Of a stretch of 64,000 nt of DNA, positions 59,479 to 64,000 are shown one piece after another (position 1 is the stretch's first letter; each line of letters opens with the position of its first letter). Location of the stretch: the NCBI GenBank assembly GCA_963849305.1, contig CAWKGV010000010.1:62001-126000 (forward strand), written 5' to 3'. The DNA is from CAWKGV01 sp963849305 (lineage in GTDB: Bacteria > Pseudomonadota > Alphaproteobacteria > Acetobacterales > Acetobacteraceae). The position numbers and the translations under genes were made by a program. Under the pieces are notes generated by a model that was not told the DNA's origin, did not search any database, and worked only from the letters and a program-made list of their open reading frames with translations.

Positions 59479-60644
59479 CAGTTCGGTCCCTGCTGCATCA
59501 CCCGCCGCGCGAGGCTCCAGCGATGCACCTCTGATGGTCCGTCATAGATGCGGAACCCGCGCACCTCGCGGAAGATGCGCTCCACCAGCGTCTCGCCGGT
59601 AACTCCCTGGCCGCCCATGATCTGCACGCAACGATCGGCTACGCGCCAGATCGCCTCCGAGCAGATCACCTTGGCCATCGATGACTCAGTGCCCGCGCGG
59701 TCGCCTTGATCGAGCAGCCAGGCGGTGTGCCAGATGGCGAGGCGCGCGGTCCGGATGTCCATCTCGTTGTCGGCAAGCATGAAGCCCACGCCCTCATGGT
59801 TGCCCAGCACTTGGCCGAACACCTCGCGCGTGCGCGCGTAGCCGGCGGCGATCTCATGCGCGCGCTTCGCCGCGCCGAGCCAGCGCATGCAATGCGTCAG
59901 GCGCGCGGGCGCCAGCCGCACCTGCGCGTAGCGAAACCCCTTGCCGAGTTCGCCCAGGATGTCGCTCGCGGGGACGCGTACGTCGTGGAACCGCACCACC
60001 GCGTGCCCGCCAGGGAAGCCTTGGTCCAGGCTGTCCATCGCGCGGACCACCTCGATCCCCGGCGTATCCATCTCGGCGAGGAACATCGTCGCCCGGCCGT
60101 CCTCGCCCGCCGCCATGATGATCGCGAATCCCGCCCCGGCGGCGCCGGTGATGAACCATTTCTCGCCGTTGACCACCCAATGATTGCCGTCTTGCACCGC
60201 CTTAGTGCGCAGTGCCGCCGGGTCGGAGCCCGCACCGGGCGCGGGCTCGGTCATGCAGAAGCAGGACCGGATTTCACCGCGTGCCAACGGGGCGAGCCAG
60301 CGTTCCTTTTGCTCCTCCGAGCCGACCGCCTCGAGAAGATGCATGTTGCCCTCGTCGGGGGCGGAGATGTTCATCGCCAGCGGGCCGAGCAGCGAATAGC
60401 CGGCCTCCTCGAACACCAACGCCTTGCCGACATGGCCGAGCCCCAGGCCGCCCCATTCGGTCCCGACATGCGGCGCCAGCAGGCCGGCGGCTTCCGCGAG
60501 CCCGTTCAGCTCGCGGCGGAAGGCATCGGTCGGACCATGCCGCGTCTGCCTCGCGTCGCCCTCCAGCGGCAGGATTTGCTCGTGGATGAAGGTCCGGGTG
60601 CGCTGCTGAAGCTCTTGAAGGTCGGGCGGTATTGAGAAATCCAT
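59475..60644 (-). CDS. Acyl-CoA dehydrogenase (ACAD10/11-like)
   Basis: 389 aa. WLAPLARGEIRSCFCMTEPAPGAGSDPAALRTKA, WVVNGEKWFITGAAGAGFAIIMA, ARLTHCMRWLGAAKRAHEIAAGYARTREVFGQVLGNHEGVGFMLADNEMDIRTARL, QIMGGQGVTGETLVERIFREVRGFRIYDGPSEVHRWSLARRVM. The YDGPSEVH ending is typical of ACAD10/11-type enzymes, which go with APH-like kinases on 4-hydroxyacyl-CoAs. The APH-like gene is just upstream. Unknown substrate. Confidence 0.9.
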   Translation of the reverse strand: MDFSIPPDLQELQQRTRTFIHEQILPLEGDARQTRHGPTDAFRRELNGLAEAAGLLAPHVGTEWGGLGLGHVGKALVFEEAGYSLLGPLAMNISAPDEGNMHLLEAVGSEEQKERWLAPLARGEIRSCFCMTEPAPGAGSDPAALRTKAVQDGNHWVVNGEKWFITGAAGAGFAIIMAAGEDGRATMFLAEMDTPGIEVVRAMDSLDQGFPGGHAVVRFHDVRVPASDILGELGKGFRYAQVRLAPARLTHCMRWLGAAKRAHEIAAGYARTREVFGQVLGNHEGVGFMLADNEMDIRTARLAIWHTAWLLDQGDRAGTESSMAKVICSEAIWRVADRCVQIMGGQGVTGETLVERIFREVRGFRIYDGPSEVHRWSLARRVMQQGPNW

Positions 60645-60689
60645 CGCTGGTCCCCGCGTTTTGGCGCGCGCTGGTTGGTTGCACCTCTC

Positions 60690-61826
60690 CTAGAACGCGC
60701 GGCCCTGCGCTATGTCGTGTGCGAACTCCAGGATGCCCGTGCCGATGCCCGAGAACCGCGCATAGCGCGGATCGGTGGTGGCACCGCTGCGCCAGCGGTA
60801 GCCGAGCTGCAAGAAGATCACGCCGAGCTTGTGGATCGCCAGTACCCGGTGGAACAGGAACCCCGACATGTCCCGTGCGCTCAGCGCGGCATAGGCATCC
60901 ACCGCCTGCCTGCGGGTTAGGAACCCGGGCTCGGCGGCCGGCATCTGCTCCATGTCGTGCATCGCCGGCGGATCATCCGGTTCGATCCAGTACCAGAGCA
61001 GGGTTGCGAAGTCGAACAGCGCATCGCCCCGCGTGCCCTGGTCCCAATCGACCACCGCCACCGCCGACAGGTCGCGCGGGTTCAGGATCATGTTGTTCAA
61101 CTTGAAATCATTGTGCAGCAAAGCGGGAGGGCCGTCGGGGACGAGGTGGCGCTCGAGCCAGAGGCCGAGGTCATGGTGCAGCGGCTCGGTCCCGTCCTCC
61201 TTGGCCGCCAGGCCGCGCCTGCGCCAGCCGGCGACGGCGCGCTCGAGGAAACCCTCCGGCCGGCCGAGATCGTCGAGCCCGACCGCGGCGGTATCGACCG
61301 CGTGGATCGCCGTGATGGTTTCCAGCAGCACCTGCGACAGTCGCGCACCCACCTCCGGACGGCCGGCGAGGGCGGGCGGAATGGTTTCGCGGATCACCAG
61401 GCCGGGACGGTACTCGATGATCTGAAACGGCGCGCCGATCACCGCCGGGTCGGTGCAGAGATGCAAACCGCGCGGCGCGACCGGCAGTGCGTCCGCGAGG
61501 CGGCTCAGGATGCGATGCTCGCGCGCCATATCGTAGCTGCCGGCCGGCAGCTCGCCCATCGGCGGCCGGCGGAGCACGGCAGGCTTGCCGTCGAGGAAAA
61601 TGAGGTAGTTCAGGTTGGCGAGCCCGCCCGCGAACTGGCGGGGCGGCGGGTCGCGATCAAGCGTCAGCCCATGCGCGGCCAGATGCGCGCGCGCCCGCTC
61701 CCAATCCAGCTTTACGCTCTCCTCGGGTGAGCGGACGTCGGCTTGTATTTGGTCGGCCAACTCGGTCCTCGCGGGTTCGGCTGCTGAGCGTGCGAGCGGC
61801 TTGCCGGCAGCGTCAAGTGGTGTCAC
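60690..61826 (-). CDS. APH-like phosphotransferase (ACAD10/11- and LvaA-type)
   Basis: 378 aa from GTG 61826, which overlaps the upstream stop (GTGA). Kinase-like fold: FAGGLANLNYLIFLDGKPAVLRRPPMGELPAGSYDMAREHRILSRL, FQIIEYRPGLVIRET, LLHNDFKLNNMILNP (catalytic HxDxxxxN), VVDWDQGTRGDALFDFATLLWYW. This subgroup (related to the N-terminal half of mammalian ACAD10/11 and Pseudomonas LvaA) phosphorylates 4-hydroxyacyl-CoA. The frame stays open to 62429, overlapping other genes. Forty-five bases before the acyl-CoA dehydrogenase. Confidence 0.88.
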   Translation of the reverse strand: MTPLDAAGKPLARSAAEPARTELADQIQADVRSPEESVKLDWERARAHLAAHGLTLDRDPPPRQFAGGLANLNYLIFLDGKPAVLRRPPMGELPAGSYDMAREHRILSRLADALPVAPRGLHLCTDPAVIGAPFQIIEYRPGLVIRETIPPALAGRPEVGARLSQVLLETITAIHAVDTAAVGLDDLGRPEGFLERAVAGWRRRGLAAKEDGTEPLHHDLGLWLERHLVPDGPPALLHNDFKLNNMILNPRDLSAVAVVDWDQGTRGDALFDFATLLWYWIEPDDPPAMHDMEQMPAAEPGFLTRRQAVDAYAALSARDMSGFLFHRVLAIHKLGVIFLQLGYRWRSGATTDPRYARFSGIGTGILEFAHDIAQGRAF

Positions 61827-62464
61827 GCGAAGGCCAGCAGCAGGCTTCCCACCGCCACCAGCGCGCCGGTCCACAGCAGGTCGAAGTTGATCCAGCCCCG
61901 CCGGAGCACGCCGAGGCCGACCCACTCGTACACCACCAGCGCGATCAGCCCGGTCACGATCAGCGTCGCCAGCGTATGTACCCCGATTGCCGCGAGCGCG
62001 ACCGCGAGCGATCCGCCGCCGATGACCGGCATGGTCCCGCCGCATAACGGGATCAGAGCCGGCACCAGCATCAGGCCGGCGCCGTGCGTGCTCGCCATCA
62101 GGAAGGACCAGAGCGCGAGGCCGGCAAGCCCCGTGGTCATGCCGACGCGCACGCGATGGCGGTGGCTGTAACGCCAATAATAGGCCGCCCAGAGAATGAG
62201 CAACCCACCGGCGGCCATGGCGACCATGCGCGCGTCGATCACCACGCCGAGCGCCATCACCGTGGCGGCCACGAGCCAGATCGACAGCGCGTGCCCGAGT
62301 GCCATCGGCGGTAGCGCCAACAGCACAGCCCGCCGGCTCTGCCGGTGTAGGCCAAGCGCCACCGCGAACAACCAGCCCATCGCCGGATTGAGGCCGTGAA
62401 ACGCCCCGAGGCCGGTGACGGCGAGCCACGGCCAGGCACTCGCTACGGCGTCACGGATAGCAAT
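61823..62464 (-). CDS. Multi-pass membrane protein beside the SBP56 gene; start unclear
   Basis: About 210 aa with five or six helices: LAVTGLGAFHGLNPAMGWLFAVALGL, RRAVLLALPPMALGHALSIWLVAATVMALGVV, RMVAMAAGGLLILWAAYYW, GLAGLALWSFLMASTHGAGLMLVPALIPLCGG. No ATG, GTG or TTG lies in frame near the expected N-terminus. The overlapping GTGA at 62452-62454 would fit if one base were missing after it; ATT 62464 is another possibility. The GAFHGLNP and ASTHGAG His motifs are shared with permease-like (NicO/UreH-type) proteins. Function unknown. Confidence 0.7.
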   Translation of the reverse strand: MAIRDAVASAWPWLAVTGLGAFHGLNPAMGWLFAVALGLHRQSRRAVLLALPPMALGHALSIWLVAATVMALGVVIDARMVAMAAGGLLILWAAYYWRYSHRHRVRVGMTTGLAGLALWSFLMASTHGAGLMLVPALIPLCGGTMPVIGGGSLAVALAAIGVHTLATLIVTGLIALVVYEWVGLGVLRRGWINFDLLWTGALVAVGSLLLAFA

Positions 62465-63845
62465 ACGAGTCCGACGAGCAGTCGCCGCCCTCCAGCCGCA
62501 CTTGATGCGGCCGGTGGCTGGCCGGCCATTCGATGAAGAAATCGGGGTCGAAATCGAGCCCGCCCTCGGGCTTGGCGTCGAGCTTGACCATCCAGCCGTC
62601 GAGGCCCTGGTGGTAGAACTGGTCGTCGATCGCGCCGTAGAGCGAATTGGTGAAATAGACCCGCCGCCCGTCGCGGCTGATCTCCACCATCTGCGGCCCG
62701 CCGTTAAGCTTGCCGTTCGCGGCCTTGGGAAGGCCCGCACGCGCGACAATGCCGCCGATCCTGACCTTGCCGGCGAGCTTCGGCGCGAACGGATCGGACA
62801 CGTCGTATTGTTGCAGATCACCCGTGCCCCAGCACGAAACGTATAGGAAGCGGTCGTCCATCGACAGGTCGATGTCGGTGACCAGCGGCGGCACCGCTTT
62901 GAACCCCTTGAGCATCGGCGGCAGCAGGTCGGGATCGGCAGGCTCGGCTGGGATCTCGATCACCTTGCGCGCCGCCCAGCGCGCGCCGTCGCGGAACCAG
63001 ACCCAGATCGAGGCCGACAAATCCTTGAGGCTGATTACCGAGTTGACGAAGCCGTACGCTTTGGTCGGATCGTGCGCCGGACGCAGCTCGAATACGAGCT
63101 GGTTCTCGGCGCCGAAATCCAGCTCCTGCTGGTGCTTGCGGGTGTGCAAGTCCCAGAAATGCAGCCGGTGGCCGTACTGGCCGCCCAGCAGCACCTCCGC
63201 CACGAGGCCGTTCTCGAACGTGGCCGGCAGGCCCCACTCGCTGGTCACCAGCGTGTCGTGGCCGAGATGCCACCAGGCATCATACGCGAGCCGCTGCGGC
63301 CCGCGGTCGATTTCCCAGCGGCCGCGGATATCGAAGCTCTCGTGGTCCATCAGGAAAATGCCGCCCGGCGCCTCGCCTCGCGGGTTGCCGAGGGCGGTGA
63401 CATAGATGCCCTCTGGCCCGCAATGGATCGTATGGGGGCGCGTGTAGCCCGCCCTCTCGGCCACCTCCGCCGGCTCCAGCACGCGGGCGATCTTCGGGCT
63501 GCGCGGGTCCGGTTTGGTGTCGATGATATGAATGCGCGAGGAGCGCAGACCGGGCACGACCAGGTAGCGGCGTTCGGAATGCGGGTGCGGCGCGTTCGGG
63601 CACAGGCAGGAGCTGCACGCGTTCCAACCGAAATGATGCAGTTCGTCGCCGGTGTTGGGCATCGCGACGCTGCCGACGTTTTGCGAATACGTGGGTGAAT
63701 TCGGATCGACATCGACCACGGTGATCGCGTCCGGCACCTGCCGCGTGGGATCGAAGCTCGCGACATACGCGAGGGTTTCCACGGGCGCCTTCATCGCCAT
63801 GCGCGGCGAGGGGTAGAAGGTCGGATCGGGTGTCCAGCTCGGCAT
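62451..63845 (-). CDS. Selenium-binding protein 56 / methanethiol oxidase family
   Basis: 464 aa. SBP56-family proteins include the bacterial copper-dependent methanethiol oxidase MtoX. Conserved runs: PNTGDELHHFGWNACSSC, RYLVVPGLRSSRIHIIDT, YTRPHTIHCGPEGIYVTALG, WGLPATFENGL, YGHRLHFWDLHTRKHQQEL, DIDLSMDDRFLYVSCWGTGDLQQYDVSDP, GGPQMVEISRDGRRVYFTNSLY, SHRPHQVRLEGGDCSSD. These His/Cys motifs are the metal-binding positions. No signal peptide is obvious. Upstream membrane and APH genes overlap or abut. Confidence 0.92.
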   Translation of the reverse strand: MPSWTPDPTFYPSPRMAMKAPVETLAYVASFDPTRQVPDAITVVDVDPNSPTYSQNVGSVAMPNTGDELHHFGWNACSSCLCPNAPHPHSERRYLVVPGLRSSRIHIIDTKPDPRSPKIARVLEPAEVAERAGYTRPHTIHCGPEGIYVTALGNPRGEAPGGIFLMDHESFDIRGRWEIDRGPQRLAYDAWWHLGHDTLVTSEWGLPATFENGLVAEVLLGGQYGHRLHFWDLHTRKHQQELDFGAENQLVFELRPAHDPTKAYGFVNSVISLKDLSASIWVWFRDGARWAARKVIEIPAEPADPDLLPPMLKGFKAVPPLVTDIDLSMDDRFLYVSCWGTGDLQQYDVSDPFAPKLAGKVRIGGIVARAGLPKAANGKLNGGPQMVEISRDGRRVYFTNSLYGAIDDQFYHQGLDGWMVKLDAKPEGGLDFDPDFFIEWPASHRPHQVRLEGGDCSSDSYCYP

Positions 63846-63914
63846 CGGTGACTTCCTTCGGTGCTCGGCGTGGCGTGGAATCTTTTTTCATTAAGCAGCG
63901 GGCAATGGCAAGGG

Positions 63915-64000
63915 TCATGGCTTCTGCTGCACCGCCACGCCGTACTTGCGCAGCTTGTTGGCGATCATGGTATGCGACGATTGGAGCCGCGCGGCCAGCT
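63915..64000 (-). CDS. C-terminus of a TyrR/FIS-type regulator (partial)
   Basis: Only the last 27 or so residues lie in the window: LAARLQSSHTMIANKLRKYGVAVQQKP then stop. SSHTMIANKLRKYG is the recognition helix of TyrR/FIS-type sigma-54 activators (compare the common SHTAIANKLRRYG). It lies upstream of the SBP56 gene on the same strand, so might regulate it. Partial, so the rest is unknown. Confidence 0.6.
   Translation of the reverse strand, partial: LAARLQSSHTMIANKLRKYGVAVQQKP

Overview
The window reads as chromosome of a GC-rich alphaproteobacterium, most likely in the Rhodospirillales/Acetobacteraceae. This rests on inference from GC content, gene order (gyrA-coaD-peptidylprolyl isomerase; rpmG next to pleD), a GyrA with Ala at the E. 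coli Ser83 position, and many alphaproteobacterial small-protein families. No rRNA or phage is present. One tRNA (Lys, UUU) is encoded.

Layout. 0.3-4.4 kb: end of a surface-polysaccharide region (WecG/TagA-type glycosyltransferase, an AT-richer methyltransferase, a MATE exporter). 4.5-7 kb: a DUF2255 protein, a LarA-family racemase and a small zinc-ribbon protein. 7.06-14.9 kb: a compact same-strand metal-handling operon with a Cys-rich secreted protein, multicopper oxidase, cytochrome c, DUF411 protein, two small membrane proteins (one only 37 aa), a Met-rich secreted protein, a DsbD/ScsB-type thiol-disulfide transporter, a methyltransferase and an ArsP-type permease. It is followed by gene debris and by a 695-bp transposase-less element with 20-bp inverted repeats and an 8-bp target duplication that carries a merR-type regulator and a small Cys protein. 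16.2-20.3 kb: tRNA-Lys, a cyclophilin, coaD and gyrA. 20.4-22.6 kb: a PEBP-like protein and an LVIVD-repeat protein. 22.7-28.1 kb: an accessory patch with an IS3-family remnant, a ParE-type toxin-antitoxin pair, an ISNCY-like element, and a four-gene overlapping block (small partner, nucleotidyltransferase, serine recombinase, broken membrane-anchored protein). 28.5-41.4 kb: hybrid histidine kinase, Kir-type potassium channel, YcaQ-like protein, TauE/SafE transporter, MmgE/PrpD plus Ldh2-type dehydrogenase, rpmG, pleD, a DMT transporter and a PLP aminotransferase. 41.5-47 kb: a lipid A/Kdo operon (lpxK, waaA, DUF374 acyltransferase) joined to an AlgX-like/MBOAT O-acetylation pair. 47.2-52.9 kb: haloacid dehalogenase, GMC oxidoreductase, a minimal class III cyclase and a GT39 glycosyltransferase that carries palindromic repeats inside its coding sequence. 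52.9-63.8 kb: a long minus-strand catabolic array (FAH-family hydrolase, FMN-dependent alpha-hydroxy-acid dehydrogenase, DOPA-dioxygenase-like protein, acyl-CoA ligase, thiolase, a broken DJ-1/PfpI gene, SDR, acyl-CoA dehydrogenase, APH-like kinase, a membrane protein and an SBP56/methanethiol-oxidase protein). The window ends in the C-terminus of a FIS/TyrR-type regulator.

How genes work together. The 7-15 kb operon looks like a periplasmic copper/metal oxidation, binding and export module. The 55-62 kb genes match the logic of 4-hydroxyacyl-CoA catabolism known from the Pseudomonas levulinate pathway (kinase, dehydrogenase, SDR, thiolase, ligase). The acyl-CoA ligase there appears to use a CTG start overlapping the thiolase stop.

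Caution: several genes are interrupted by single-base frameshifts, including the essential gyrA. Some of these are probably sequence errors, so 'broken' calls between about 18 and 27 kb need raw-read confirmation.
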